Assembly: GCA_964474455.1 (NCBI GenBank)
Contig: CAYYSU010000002.1
Location: 1-64,000 of the forward strand
Direction of reading: 5' to 3'
Length of the DNA stretch: 64,000 bases
Origin: BM520 sp964474455
GTDB taxonomy: Bacteria > Bacteroidota > Bacteroidia > Bacteroidales > BM520
Made by a program: the position numbers and the translations under genes. Positions 36,529 through 46,983 of this stretch are shown here, in pieces. Every line of letters starts with the position of its first letter. Position 1 is the stretch's first letter. The notes beneath the pieces were generated by a model. The model was not told the DNA's origin, did no database searches, and was given only the letters and a program-made list of their open reading frames with translations.

Positions 36529-37160
36529 TGAATTATAATTATATAACCATAGAAGGGTGTATCGGAGCCGGAAAAACTTCCCTGGCCCAACGGGTTGCAA
36601 ATGATTTTAACGGTAAATTAATACTGGAGCAATTTGAGGATAATCCTTTTCTCCCTAAATTTTATAAAGATCAGGAGAAATACGCTTTTCCCCTTGAAAT
36701 GTCTTTTCTGGCTTCCCGATACCAACAACTAATGGATCAGCTCTTCACACAGGATCTTTTTCATGAGTTTACCGTATCGGATTATTTTATTACCAAGTCA
36801 TTGATTTTCGCTCGCCGAACGTTGGTGAGTGATGAGCTATCTCTCTACAGTAAGCTATTTCATATTATTGAAGCCAATCTGCCTAAACCTCAACTGCTAG
36901 TGTACCTCTATTCAGATATTGACAGACTGTTGAGTAATATCAGGAAACGAGGTCGTGACTATGAGCAGGATATCTCTGCGGATTATTTAAGTAAAATTCA
37001 ATCAGGCTACTTTGATTATATCCGCCAGCAGAGTGATAAAAGGATTCTTATTATTGATACAAATAAGGTGGATTTTGTTGCCAATGAAGATGAATACAGG
37101 AGTATGGTAGATTTGATAATGCATGAATGGCCTGTGGGAACGCATAGAGTTGTCGTATAA
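36528..37160 (+). CDS. Deoxynucleoside kinase (deoxyadenosine/deoxyguanosine kinase type)
   Basis: Salvage kinase of 210 residues. The P-loop GCIGAGKTS is at residues 10-18. A SDYFITKSLIFARRTL segment matches the family's acidic/arginine substrate motif, and RKRGRDYEQDI matches the LID region. Bacterial members phosphorylate dAdo/dGuo or dCyd; specificity cannot be read here. It is translationally coupled to folK (TAATG overlap), a pairing that I understand is frequent in Bacteroidetes. Confidence 0.9.
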   Translation: MNYNYITIEGCIGAGKTSLAQRVANDFNGKLILEQFEDNPFLPKFYKDQEKYAFPLEMSFLASRYQQLMDQLFTQDLFHEFTVSDYFITKSLIFARRTLVSDELSLYSKLFHIIEANLPKPQLLVYLYSDIDRLLSNIRKRGRDYEQDISADYLSKIQSGYFDYIRQQSDKRILIIDTNKVDFVANEDEYRSMVDLIMHEWPVGTHRVVV

Positions 37161-37180
37161 AAATTTATTTATTGGATATA

Positions 37181-37215
37181 AAAAAAACCCGGTTTTTTAA
37201 GCCAGGTTTTTTTAG
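37181..37215. terminator. Bidirectional terminator between the dNK and OmpA/TPR genes
   Basis: Arms AACCCGG (37186-37192) and CCAGGTT (37202-37208) pair with one mismatch; the left side is an A run and the right side a T run, so either strand yields a hairpin followed by Us. It lies between two convergent stops at 37160 and 37232. Confidence 0.7.
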
Positions 37216-37231
37216 TATGCGGTATAATCAA

Positions 37232-39001
37232 TTATTTTATAACTTCCATGAATAGGGGGTCGTCAAAGAATTTTAGGAATTCTCTGTCAGCCATGGCTTT
37301 CTTGGCAAGCTCAGGCTTAATCTTGATAGCTTTTGCAAGATACTCGGCCATTGTAGTTTTGTTGTCAGTGCGGGCAGCAATAACTGCCATCAGGTAGTTA
37401 GTCATACAATTCTCTTCGCTACACTTAAGTGTTTTAGATGCAGCATCATATTTATTTTCGAGAACCTGTACCAGTGCTTTGTTATAGTTACAATCTTTAG
37501 CATTGAGAGCTTTCATTGCCGCGCCATATTTACCTTTTGTAATGTCAATGATAGCTGTATTATAAGCTACATCAACACCAAGGCCTTTAGCTTTGTTGTA
37601 AAGCGACATTGCATTGTCATAATCTCCTGCTTTACTTGCCGCAACACCCATATTATTAGTAATCATAGGATTGTTAGGGCTGAGTTCGTTAGCCTTCTCA
37701 ATGTAAGTTACAGCCTCATCAGTTTTGTTCATACTGAGGTAAGTGGCTGCTACGTTGTTATGACCTTTCCAATCTTTAGGAAACAAGTCAGTTGCAGACT
37801 TATATATCTGTAATTTTGTGTTGAAATCATCAGTCAGAGTACCTGCGTAAATAAGCTCTTTCAGCGTGAGATCTGCGGGATTGTTAACTGCGAGGTCAGC
37901 AATTTGCTCTGCAGTTTTCTTAGGCTCAAAGCATGTTACTTTAATTTCAACGCGACGCAGTGGAGGGAGGATCTCATCAGCGATCTCGTTATAAACGAGA
38001 GTCATATTTCTGATTTCCTGTTCTTTTTTCAGTGGGTTAGACTGTGACTTTACAACGTTAAGGACGATATTTTTATCTTTCAGATTTGAAGCTTCAACAG
38101 CCTTGATAAATCCGTTCCAGTCTTCACCAAGCCCGCGAGTACTGATAGAGTACTTTTGCTCAGGATTCTCAACTTTCACGGTAGCATTTTTGTCTTTAAG
38201 AAGATTGTTGTACAGTTTCTTAAGGATTGTCATACCGGACTCAGCACGTTTTTCAGAGAGGCCTTCGTTGAAAGATTCTTCACCTTCCGGCGAAGCGTAA
38301 GCGTTAATTTCGATGTTCTTAACTTCCCAACCCTGATCGATGAAATTCTGGAGAGCATTAAGCTGTTGCTTAACATTCATCTCTTTGTTCATGTCAAGGT
38401 TGTAGTTGATATTAGAACGGTTTACCAGGAAATAGAAAGTCGCTGATTGGCTTGCAGGAGTGATAAGCTCATAATATTCGTCACTCTTCATACCAAGCTT
38501 GGCGGCATTTTCACGTGATGCGAACCAGATGTCTTCATCATGCATAATGAACTGTGAGGTCATAATAGTACCGTCCGCGAGTTTCACTTCTGCAGTTTCC
38601 TGTGCTTTACCTTTTTTTGTTATCGCTGGTTCTACAACGAGAACAGCCTCTTCCATACCTGGTTCGTAATCGATAACAGTGTTGTAAGAGAATTTGCCTC
38701 CGTTTTTAGTGCTGACAACCTGGCCAACACCTCCAGCTTTTTCGCCTTTAAGGGTCATAGACTTCAGTTCTTTCTCTTTTCCGTTGTATTTAAGTACCGG
38801 AGTGAATTCAACAACGGCTTTTTTGTGGAAACTTTTTTCAGAGATAGTGCCGTCTACTTTAACAGCGATTTTTCCACCGTTGTTTTCCAGAGTCTCTGGC
38901 TCTACGGTATAAGAACCGGGCATTTGAGTAGATACACAGCCAGACAACATGCCTACGATTAGCAACAGAGCAGGCAGAAGTTTAATGTAACTTTTTTTCA
39001 T
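37232..39001 (-). CDS. Outer-membrane lipoprotein with OmpA-like and TPR regions
   Basis: Protein of 589 residues from the ATG at 38999-39001; a longer in-frame start at 39052 lies upstream of the signal peptide and is rejected. The lipobox LSGC gives a lipidated cysteine near residue 22. An N-terminal beta-rich region (about 25-190) is followed by an OmpA-like segment (about 195-355) with INAYASPEGEESFNEGLSEK, then tandem TPR-like helices to the end. OmpA-like domains bind peptidoglycan, so it probably links the outer membrane to the wall. Specific function unknown. Confidence 0.8.
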   Translation of the reverse strand: MKKSYIKLLPALLLIVGMLSGCVSTQMPGSYTVEPETLENNGGKIAVKVDGTISEKSFHKKAVVEFTPVLKYNGKEKELKSMTLKGEKAGGVGQVVSTKNGGKFSYNTVIDYEPGMEEAVLVVEPAITKKGKAQETAEVKLADGTIMTSQFIMHDEDIWFASRENAAKLGMKSDEYYELITPASQSATFYFLVNRSNINYNLDMNKEMNVKQQLNALQNFIDQGWEVKNIEINAYASPEGEESFNEGLSEKRAESGMTILKKLYNNLLKDKNATVKVENPEQKYSISTRGLGEDWNGFIKAVEASNLKDKNIVLNVVKSQSNPLKKEQEIRNMTLVYNEIADEILPPLRRVEIKVTCFEPKKTAEQIADLAVNNPADLTLKELIYAGTLTDDFNTKLQIYKSATDLFPKDWKGHNNVAATYLSMNKTDEAVTYIEKANELSPNNPMITNNMGVAASKAGDYDNAMSLYNKAKGLGVDVAYNTAIIDITKGKYGAAMKALNAKDCNYNKALVQVLENKYDAASKTLKCSEENCMTNYLMAVIAARTDNKTTMAEYLAKAIKIKPELAKKAMADREFLKFFDDPLFMEVIK

Positions 39002-39060
39002 AATGGAATGGCTTTTTGTTTTATTACTATGTTTTTTGATTTTCAAATACATTTAGTGTG

Positions 39061-39068
39061 CAAATATA
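39061..39068 (-). promoter_or_regulatory. -7 element of the OmpA/TPR lipoprotein gene
   Basis: TATATTTG on the minus strand, 59 bp upstream of the ATG. Confidence 0.5.
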
Positions 39069-39399
39069 AAAAATATCCCTGATAAATGTGTTATCGCATG
39101 TATGTTTTTGTGCTCAAAGTTAATTATGTTCAAAATTATTTAATCTGCATATTGAAATTTGTGAGATTTTTTCACTCGGAAATGCTTAATAAGCATGGTA
39201 ATAATGATTCTTGAAATCGGTTAATTGTTAAAATAAGATACGTGTTGTGGGTAGTTGTTAGAGGCAAAAGTTCTATTATATATTTATCAGTATTTTTATT
39301 ATTGTGTTTATTTTTATTGCTGATTATATCTATCTTTATTGTGAAGTTGAAAAACCTCGATTTTTTGCTATTATTATACTAATTAATCTTGTTGGCTTT
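39069..39399. other. Divergent intergenic control region of the giant operon
   Basis: AT-rich stretch of about 330 bp without an ORF. It contains a 15 bp inverted repeat (39182-39196) and many T tracts, and separates the OmpA/TPR promoter from the giant-operon promoter. Confidence 0.5.
39182..39196. repeat. 15 bp inverted repeat, possible operator
   Basis: ATGCTTA-A-TAAGCAT is a perfect 7 bp palindrome around one base. It sits about 115 bp from the lipoprotein -7 element and 205 bp upstream of the giant-operon -33. Operator function is only a possibility. Confidence 0.35.
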
Positions 39400-39430
39400 T
39401 TTGTGTTCTGCTTTTAAAGTGATAAATTTG
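39400..39430 (+). promoter_or_regulatory. Promoter of the seven-gene giant operon
   Basis: TTTG at 39400-39403, exactly 19 bp, then TAAATTTG at 39423-39430. This is a full match to the Bacteroidetes -33/-7 consensus and among the best in the window. The predicted 5' leader is about 107 nt to the ATG at 39543. Confidence 0.8.
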
Positions 39431-39542
39431 GCGGGCACAAAAAGCAGGATGCAAATCCAGGGAAGCAAGCATGTTTTTTTTTGATAGTAGTTGAGAGTGG
39501 TTGTTTTGCTTGGAAATGAGACCTTTATTAAATACTCCGTAT

Positions 39543-42500
39543 ATGAAAACACCGCGAAACAATCTGGTTATAACTACACTACTTGCATTTCTCTTTCTGC
39601 TATTAAATTTATCGGCATTCTGTTATGATGAAGTTAAGTATATAGTCTCTCCCGGCGTATCCGGCACATGGCATCCGGATACTCTTTATGTCGTTACTGT
39701 TAATATACATATTGCAGAAGAAGATACCCTGCATATTCTTCCCGGTACTCAGGTTGAGTTTGAAAAAGATCGCCGTTTTGAGGTCTCCGGTGTATTATTA
39801 GCTGAAGGAACTCAGAATGACAGAATTGTTTTTTCAAGAATCGCCAACTCAGACAATAAATGGAATGGTATCAGATTAATGAGTGCCAAGGGTTTTTCTG
39901 CTAACTGGATTTCAAAATTTAAGTATTGCGATTTTAGCCATATTAATGCCAATGACGGTGCCGCTTTATCAGTAAATAACGGTGTCTCTGATATTTCTGA
40001 CTGTAGTTTTAGTGATATTGATTCCAATGGTATCGTTATTCAAAGTGGTTGCCCGGCAGAATCCATTAACTTTACAAATAATACGTTTTCATCTGTTATC
40101 GGTTATCCTGTTAATATTTATCAAAATTATTCTCTCTCGGATATTACTGTAAAACATAATAATTTTTCCGATTGCCATGCAGGGGTCATCGTCAATACTA
40201 CTCAGATCACTTCATTTTTATTTGAAGATAACCAGATAATAAACTCACAACTTGATGTCTCTTTTTTGTCAATAACCGGTAATCCATTTCTAAATTCTGT
40301 TGTCATAAAATATAATGATATTCAGAATGTTACAAGTGTTGATGATGTTCCATATATTGTTTATATATATGAAAATGCACAGCTGGATAATTTTGAATTT
40401 ACAAACAATGAGGTTGTATCTTCCATAAGAATGTTGTGGCTCGAAGGAGTAAATTCAGCAACTATTGAAGGAAATGATTTTTCCCAGTCCCAGAATATTG
40501 TCTTCGAGCACCTTTACCACATCTCGGCTGACAATATTACCATCAGTAATGAAGCGATTAATCAAATGGACTTGAAGGAGCTTGGCGCCTCTTATAGCTC
40601 ATTATACAGCCTTGTTCCTGCTAATAATGTTTCTATTGATGGCTGCTTTTTCAATGAAATAGAGGCAAACTGTTTCTTTGTTCATCCGGATCTTTCGTTT
40701 AGTGAAATAAGTATTCTTGATAACCATGTTATCGATTGTAATTCGGTGTTCAATGATGGGGGAGTCCTGCGGTTGGAATCTGTTGATGCTATAACTATAG
40801 AGAGAATCCGAATCAGTGATAATACTTTTTCCGGTGTTGTTTCAGATAATTATGGAGGCACTATATATATGGCACTCTCAGGTAGCAGCATAGGAGAATT
40901 TATTTCAGAAGGTAATAGTTACGATAGCGAAACTGATGATTCCGGAGGTGTAATCTATATGGATTGTGCATCAGTATCCGTGTTGAAATTTATTGATGAT
41001 ATTATTATAAAGGGTGAAATTACTGATAGCAATCCCGATGAAGGTACCGGTGGTTTTCTTTCGTTACAATTAGAGGTCGCTCCGGATACAATCCTTGTAA
41101 AAGAGTGCGATGTTACTAGAGCTCACGCATTTTCAGATGGCGGCTTCATGTTTATTGATATTGAAGACTCTGATTCTGATTTTGCATTACTGAAATTGGA
41201 GAATATCGTTTATAGAGATGTTCAAAGTGATGTTGGAAATGGAGGTTTTCTTTCGTTATATACTTCAGGTGGGGTAGGAACTGTCCAGATCTCAGGTGTT
41301 GAAACGGAAGGTGCTTTTGAAAGAAAAGGATTATCCGGTGGGTTTGTATATATGCAAACAAATCGTGGTCCGGAAGTTTTTGATGTTACTAACAGCAATT
41401 TGGAACAAATCACAGCCTCACATTTGGGGGGGCATATCGCCATACTCACAGAGGGAGATATAAATACTGTTATTGTTGATGATTGCTCTTTCTCTTCAAA
41501 TCCTTCGTCCGAAATTACCCCACTAACAGGTGGAGCTTTGTACTTCTCTGCCAACAATGTTGATGTGACAACTATCAGTAACAATACCTTTAATAACCTG
41601 GCGTCCATTGAAAATGGAGGGATGATATTTATTGCAGCATCAGAGGGTTTTGAGCGCCAGGAATATATAAACAACAACTTTGGGTCTGGAAATTCAGGCG
41701 GAATGGGTGGTGCAATATATTTGTCTGCAACTGATAATCTACCTGAAAAGTGTCTATTTGCAGAGAACGATTTTTCATATATTCAATCCGGTGGCAATGG
41801 CGGAGCAGTATATATAGCTCTGGAAGATGGTGATATGGAGAAGGGTCTCCTCCTTAGTGATAACGCTTTTGAAAGTTGCTCTGCAGGTCAGAATGGATCC
41901 GGGGGTTCTATGTTCGTAGAGTGCGGTACCATAAATGACTCCTTGATGGTGAAGAACTCATCGTTTGCAGATTGTGAAGCCTATGCCTCAGGAGGAGCTT
42001 TGTATTTCTTAGCCGATAATATTGAAAACATAATCGTTGATGGTGAAAATAGTTCCGGGTTTAATAATTGTGTTGCATTAAATGGCGACGGTGGAGCTCT
42101 TTTTCTCTCCTCCTCGGCGCAGGGAGTTCAGTGTGCTGAGTTTAAAAATATGACATGCAACGGCAACCAGGCATCCACGAATGCTCACGGTATGGGAGGG
42201 TTTGTTGCCTTGAATTCTAACGGTAATTTGATGCATGCTCTGACACTTGAGAACCTTAGTGTTAATGGCTTCTCTTCTGAGGGCTCAGGTGGTGTTTTCT
42301 ATCTTAATTTTTATAATCATAGTATTATTGATATTGTTGATGTGAATGGTTGTGAATTTGAAAACTGCATCGCCACAGGCGATAACGCTAATGGCGGTGT
42401 CGTGGAGTTGATCGCAGGAGATATTCTTGCTGACATCACTATCTATAACAACTCATTCGATGGATGCACCGCCGGGTTTAATGGCGGAGCAATGAATATT

Positions 42501-45500
42501 GATGCTGAAAATATTAAGGGTGTGAATGTGCTGGATAATGGTGGATTTAATAATTGTACTGCCGGCGCTGGCGACGGCGGCGCAATATCGTTCGATCTCC
42601 AGGGTGTTGTAGATGGAGATGTTGTTATTCTAAGATCAGGGTTTTTCGGCAACAGCAACCTTAATGCAGGAGGTAATGGTGGCGCATTATCTTTTAAAGG
42701 CATTGCAGATCTGTTTGGTGAAATGAAGGTTCTGGATTCGGAATTTTCTAATATGAGGGCTACCGGGCATGGCGGCGCGATATCTTTTATTGCTGAAAAC
42801 AGTGCTACAATAGACAGATTTAGTATTAAGAATAATCAGTTTACAGACTGCTCGGCTTTGGATGATAATAGTAATGGCGGAGCTGCATATTTCATGGCAG
42901 GGGTAGTTTCCGACACACTCTCTCTCCATAAAAATGTTGCTGCAAATTGTTCTGCCGGTAATAATGGCGGAGCTTTTGGTTTTGATATTTCCGATGTGGA
43001 TTTTTTGTTTCTGGATGGAGATTCCGGAGAAATTACTTTTACGAACTGCTCCAGCATCAACGGCAGCGGAGGTGCAGTATATACTAATGTACATAATGGT
43101 GGATTGCGAGAGCTCTCTGTCAAGGAAATCTCTTTTTCCGGTTCTGATGCCGGAACTGATGGAGGAGGACTTTATGTTAAGACCTCCGGCAATATATCTA
43201 ATCAAATAGAGATAATAAGCAATATGTTTTCTGAAATGACCTCAGGGAACAATGGTGGTGGTATTTGTATCGATGCAGAAACTTTTGGCCTTGCTCAGGG
43301 CGCCATTTTTGAGGATAATATATTTTCTGTAATGGAGTCGTCCGAAGGTAATGGAGGGGCATTATTCATTCTCGCAAACACGATATCCGATGATTTGATT
43401 TTTGGTGACAACAGCTTCTCAGAGTGCGCTGCCGGTATTAGTGGCGGTGCTATTCATATAGAAGCCTCAGATATGGGAAGTATTGTTATTCATCCCACAG
43501 ATGATGAGGTGTTATTCGAAAACTGTCATGCCTCTGCTGGCAATGGCGGTGCTGTTAATCTTGAGCTTTCCGGCGGTGTTGATGACATAACACTCTCGTC
43601 AACGTATTTCTCTAATTGCTCTGCGGGGTCGAACGGTGGTGCTTTTTCTGTAAATGCTCACCAGAGCCTTCAGAATGTTCTGGATATTTCATCGAGTTCC
43701 TTCTCTTCATGCTCTGCAGGTCTTGATGGCGGATCTGTGTTTATTAACCTGAATGATGCAGGGATGCCTTCCGGAATGGATCTTTCTGGTAACAGCATCG
43801 TTCACTCTACAGCCACGAACTCCGAATCGGAAGGTGGAGCCATAGCAGTTTATGCCGGAGAGATTAAAAATGGTATCCTTGTACATGAAAACCTTTTTGA
43901 GGAGTGTATTGCAAATAAAAATGGTGGTGCGTTATCATTTATGATAGCATCAGTAGACACCATAAGTGTTGTGTCTCACACCTCTCCCAATGGTTTTATT
44001 AATTGTAGTGCTACAAATGGCAGTGGTGGTGCTTTGAATATTTCCTTACGTGGGGGCGGAGCAGGGTTGTTGAATGTTATGGATAATGATTTTGACGGTT
44101 GTAGTGCCGGAACAAACGGCGGAGCAATAATTATCGCTGACGGCTCTATTGCATCAATAGATATTACCAACACCTCATTCTCTGCCTGTCATGTGAATGG
44201 TGGCGATGGTGGCGCGATACATTTAACCGGAAATACTACTGATATCTCCTTGTGGGACAATGATTTTGTTTCTTGCTACGCTGCAAATGGCAATGGCGGT
44301 AGCTTGTATGTTGAGGGTTCTATTTCTGGTAATACAAATATTGGCATGGATAATATTCAGTTCATGCAGGGAGATCAAAGGACGCTTTATGGTGGTGCTG
44401 CATATCTTAGTGGTATAGCAACCACAGAAATCGAAGATTGTTCTTTTGGAGTACTTTCTGTTGGGAATTCCGGTGGTGCATTATTTCTGAATAATCATAA
44501 TGACGTATCTGTTATTAACAGCTCTTTTTCTCGATGCCAGGCTGCTGAAGAAGGTGGTGCTATATGGCTTGAGAATAGTAATGCCGGCGCCATGACCATG
44601 GTTGGATCACATTTCGAGTTCAGTAAGACAGGAAATTCGGGAGGTGCAATATGGGTTAACGGCTTGAGTGACCTTATTATTAATGATAGTGAGTTGTTGC
44701 AAAATAGTGTATCAGCTCTAGGAAATGAATACTATGGCGGCGGGGCTATCTACGCCGGGAATACTATGATGTGTACTCTTTCAGAGAATAAAATTTATGA
44801 TAATCATGCACAGAATGATAATTCGGTGATCTCGACCTTCGGTGGAGGAGCTTTCTTTGACAACTGTCAGGAGATAGTGTTCAATGATAATGATCTTCGC
44901 CTCAATGAAGCTGTTTTTGGTGGTGGTATTTATATAAGCCAAGATATTAAAACCTCTATTTATAATAATCTCTTCTCTTTGAATAAGGCAATTAATGGCG
45001 GAGGCCTTGCCATAAAGAGTACTCTCTCTTATATCGACTCACTCTCGGTGTATGATAATGAGTTCCTGAGAAATGTGGGTAGTTATCGTGGAGGAGGAGT
45101 CTTTGTTGAGAGAGATAAACCTGTTATTGTAAGAAATAAGTTCATTCGCAACACTGGTTACGGAAAAGGCTCTTCGATTTTCTTGTCCCGCGATGTGTCA
45201 AAAGCTGAGATTTTTAATTCTGTCTTTGACAGAAATGAGGATATGGAAAATAATTATAACAGCGCTACAGTATATCTGGATGCTGCTACGTCACGTTCAT
45301 TTAATAATCATCGGTTAACTATTGAGAATTGTAGTTTCCTGAATAATTGGCCTTACGCCGCACATGCTGTTATGAATAAGAGTGAAAATGATACCATTCA
45401 TATCATCAATTCGGTGTTTCAGGGTAATGTTTTGCAAAATGATTCTCTCTTTAATAATAGATCTGTAATTTCTGATTATTGCCGCCTTGAGGGCGATCTC

Positions 45501-46973
45501 TTTGATGTGCCACATACAAATATGCTACCGGCATATTATCCTTATGAGCTGGAGAGTGAAAGCTATATGCTTAGTGATGACTCTTATTACATCGACCTGG
45601 GCAATCCTTCTGATGTATATCACGACAACAGCCTTCCTCCCGGTCTGGGAGAGCTGGTAAATGATCCCGGACATACCGGCGGTCGATACAATAGTTTCTG
45701 TGATGACTGTCTTGAGAAACCGGGCGCCTGGATGTATAATGACTCCCTAGTGGTTGTAAGAACTGATTGTGATGCTTACAGGGTGTCGTTTTATCACTCT
45801 ATGGCAACTGAATGTGATCACTTCCAATGGTTTATTGATGGAGAGACTTACATTACTGATGAAAACGTGCTGGAGTTTACTTACGCTGCGGAGAAAAATG
45901 TATTGCTTTTGGCCATCGCTTCATCATCAACAGAGGCATGGACTATGAGTGGCCGTGCATGGATTTACAACCTTGAGATAGTACATGATGGACTGGAAAT
46001 ATCATATTCTCCTGACGGAACAATGGTGTCAGGGAAATCTGCAGAGGTGGAAATAGAGATAGTATATGGTGAGGATTGCCTTGAAGAGATTGAACTGGAA
46101 GCTAAGCTACGGGATCTTGTGATTCCTGACTTCGACTCATATACCTATGAATGGTCAATTGAAGCCGTAGAAGGGATATCCAATGCTGTAGTTACTGACC
46201 TGGATGAAGATGAGGCCACAATAACTTTTAGTATTGACAAAGAATATTCCGTTGCTGATGATCTTTATGTTACATTATATTATTCCGGTATAGATGGCTG
46301 TGGACTTCAGTGTTCAGATGAGATAATAATCAGGCTGATAACAACAGGATTTACACCTTTGGAGGTAGAGAGTATCACCCCTGTCGATGGCGAAGCCGTT
46401 GTCTTTGATCAATTCTTCCTGATGGAAATTACAATGAACCAGGAATGTGGATATCTCAGCGATGGTGTTTACCATAATATACCCTTAGATCAGGATATTA
46501 AAGCTTTAGAACTGGTGGAATTTATGGATGAATCAGGTGCTGTTGAGCTGGATTCTGTAAAAGCATATATCAACGACCGTAAATTACAAATACATGTATA
46601 TCCTGACACCAGCTATATTACATTTGATAAAACCTACTCTGTGGAAATGGCTGATAATATTATTACACAGTGTGGCTGGAGTGTGGAACCATTTGAGTAT
46701 GAGTTTTCCACCGTAGAAACAGGAATAACAGATCTGCAATATGATGTTTCAGTACATCCCAATCCTGTAATTACTAATTTGGTGATTAGATCAGATAAGA
46801 ATCTATCGGGAATCATAAGGGTGATGAATATTTCAGGTAAAATAGTATCCCAATGCGATATTTTTAATAGTAAAGATATTATTATTGATATGTCAGCATT
46901 TCAAAAGGGTATTTACCTGCTTGAAATTATTGGTGATGAATGTCGTTTTATGAGAAAGATTATAAAAGAATAA
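39543..46973 (+). CDS. Giant T9SS-exported beta-helix protein with Pmp-like GG repeats
   Basis: Protein of 2476 residues. Signal peptide at about 1-28; then a beta-helix N-cap region (GTQVEFEKDRRFEVSGVLLA). Between about residues 435 and 1855 I count roughly 46 degenerate repeats of about 24-37 residues, each with a GG-A/G/F-hydrophobic core such as NGGAISF or GGALYFSA and often F..C or FxNC before it, resembling chlamydial Pmp GGAI/FxxN repeats. Then come strand-rich, Ig-like C-terminal domains (about 2060-2390) and a type A T9SS sorting domain from about 2400 (VSVHPNPVITNLVI, ending RKIIKE). There is no autotransporter barrel. Earlier in-frame starts (TTG 39501, ATG 39516) are possible, but the ATG at 39543 gives the best signal peptide. 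Likely a surface fibre or adhesin; ligand unknown. Confidence 0.88.
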   Translation: MKTPRNNLVITTLLAFLFLLLNLSAFCYDEVKYIVSPGVSGTWHPDTLYVVTVNIHIAEEDTLHILPGTQVEFEKDRRFEVSGVLLAEGTQNDRIVFSRIANSDNKWNGIRLMSAKGFSANWISKFKYCDFSHINANDGAALSVNNGVSDISDCSFSDIDSNGIVIQSGCPAESINFTNNTFSSVIGYPVNIYQNYSLSDITVKHNNFSDCHAGVIVNTTQITSFLFEDNQIINSQLDVSFLSITGNPFLNSVVIKYNDIQNVTSVDDVPYIVYIYENAQLDNFEFTNNEVVSSIRMLWLEGVNSATIEGNDFSQSQNIVFEHLYHISADNITISNEAINQMDLKELGASYSSLYSLVPANNVSIDGCFFNEIEANCFFVHPDLSFSEISILDNHVIDCNSVFNDGGVLRLESVDAITIERIRISDNTFSGVVSDNYGGTIYMALSGSSIGEFISEGNSYDSETDDSGGVIYMDCASVSVLKFIDDIIIKGEITDSNPDEGTGGFLSLQLEVAPDTILVKECDVTRAHAFSDGGFMFIDIEDSDSDFALLKLENIVYRDVQSDVGNGGFLSLYTSGGVGTVQISGVETEGAFERKGLSGGFVYMQTNRGPEVFDVTNSNLEQITASHLGGHIAILTEGDINTVIVDDCSFSSNPSSEITPLTGGALYFSANNVDVTTISNNTFNNLASIENGGMIFIAASEGFERQEYINNNFGSGNSGGMGGAIYLSATDNLPEKCLFAENDFSYIQSGGNGGAVYIALEDGDMEKGLLLSDNAFESCSAGQNGSGGSMFVECGTINDSLMVKNSSFADCEAYASGGALYFLADNIENIIVDGENSSGFNNCVALNGDGGALFLSSSAQGVQCAEFKNMTCNGNQASTNAHGMGGFVALNSNGNLMHALTLENLSVNGFSSEGSGGVFYLNFYNHSIIDIVDVNGCEFENCIATGDNANGGVVELIAGDILADITIYNNSFDGCTAGFNGGAMNIDAENIKGVNVLDNGGFNNCTAGAGDGGAISFDLQGVVDGDVVILRSGFFGNSNLNAGGNGGALSFKGIADLFGEMKVLDSEFSNMRATGHGGAISFIAENSATIDRFSIKNNQFTDCSALDDNSNGGAAYFMAGVVSDTLSLHKNVAANCSAGNNGGAFGFDISDVDFLFLDGDSGEITFTNCSSINGSGGAVYTNVHNGGLRELSVKEISFSGSDAGTDGGGLYVKTSGNISNQIEIISNMFSEMTSGNNGGGICIDAETFGLAQGAIFEDNIFSVMESSEGNGGALFILANTISDDLIFGDNSFSECAAGISGGAIHIEASDMGSIVIHPTDDEVLFENCHASAGNGGAVNLELSGGVDDITLSSTYFSNCSAGSNGGAFSVNAHQSLQNVLDISSSSFSSCSAGLDGGSVFINLNDAGMPSGMDLSGNSIVHSTATNSESEGGAIAVYAGEIKNGILVHENLFEECIANKNGGALSFMIASVDTISVVSHTSPNGFINCSATNGSGGALNISLRGGGAGLLNVMDNDFDGCSAGTNGGAIIIADGSIASIDITNTSFSACHVNGGDGGAIHLTGNTTDISLWDNDFVSCYAANGNGGSLYVEGSISGNTNIGMDNIQFMQGDQRTLYGGAAYLSGIATTEIEDCSFGVLSVGNSGGALFLNNHNDVSVINSSFSRCQAAEEGGAIWLENSNAGAMTMVGSHFEFSKTGNSGGAIWVNGLSDLIINDSELLQNSVSALGNEYYGGGAIYAGNTMMCTLSENKIYDNHAQNDNSVISTFGGGAFFDNCQEIVFNDNDLRLNEAVFGGGIYISQDIKTSIYNNLFSLNKAINGGGLAIKSTLSYIDSLSVYDNEFLRNVGSYRGGGVFVERDKPVIVRNKFIRNTGYGKGSSIFLSRDVSKAEIFNSVFDRNEDMENNYNSATVYLDAATSRSFNNHRLTIENCSFLNNWPYAAHAVMNKSENDTIHIINSVFQGNVLQNDSLFNNRSVISDYCRLEGDLFDVPHTNMLPAYYPYELESESYMLSDDSYYIDLGNPSDVYHDNSLPPGLGELVNDPGHTGGRYNSFCDDCLEKPGAWMYNDSLVVVRTDCDAYRVSFYHSMATECDHFQWFIDGETYITDENVLEFTYAAEKNVLLLAIASSSTEAWTMSGRAWIYNLEIVHDGLEISYSPDGTMVSGKSAEVEIEIVYGEDCLEEIELEAKLRDLVIPDFDSYTYEWSIEAVEGISNAVVTDLDEDEATITFSIDKEYSVADDLYVTLYYSGIDGCGLQCSDEIIIRLITTGFTPLEVESITPVDGEAVVFDQFFLMEITMNQECGYLSDGVYHNIPLDQDIKALELVEFMDESGAVELDSVKAYINDRKLQIHVYPDTSYITFDKTYSVEMADNIITQCGWSVEPFEYEFSTVETGITDLQYDVSVHPNPVITNLVIRSDKNLSGIIRVMNISGKIVSQCDIFNSKDIIIDMSAFQKGIYLLEIIGDECRFMRKIIKE

Positions 46974-46983
46974 ACTTAATATT

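Noticed and set aside
41222..43205. Several minus-strand open frames inside the giant gene (for example 41222-41677 and 42687-43205)
   Set aside because: They are antisense shadows of the repetitive coding sequence, with no promoter and no recognisable protein features.
40850..45120. Regularly repeated short motifs that could suggest a CRISPR or tandem DNA repeat
   Set aside because: The repeats are degenerate at DNA level, in frame, and encode GG-type beta-helix turns; no conserved repeat/spacer structure.
39543..46973. Type V autotransporter (chlamydial Pmp orthologue)
   Set aside because: No C-terminal translocator barrel; the C-terminus is a T9SS sorting domain.
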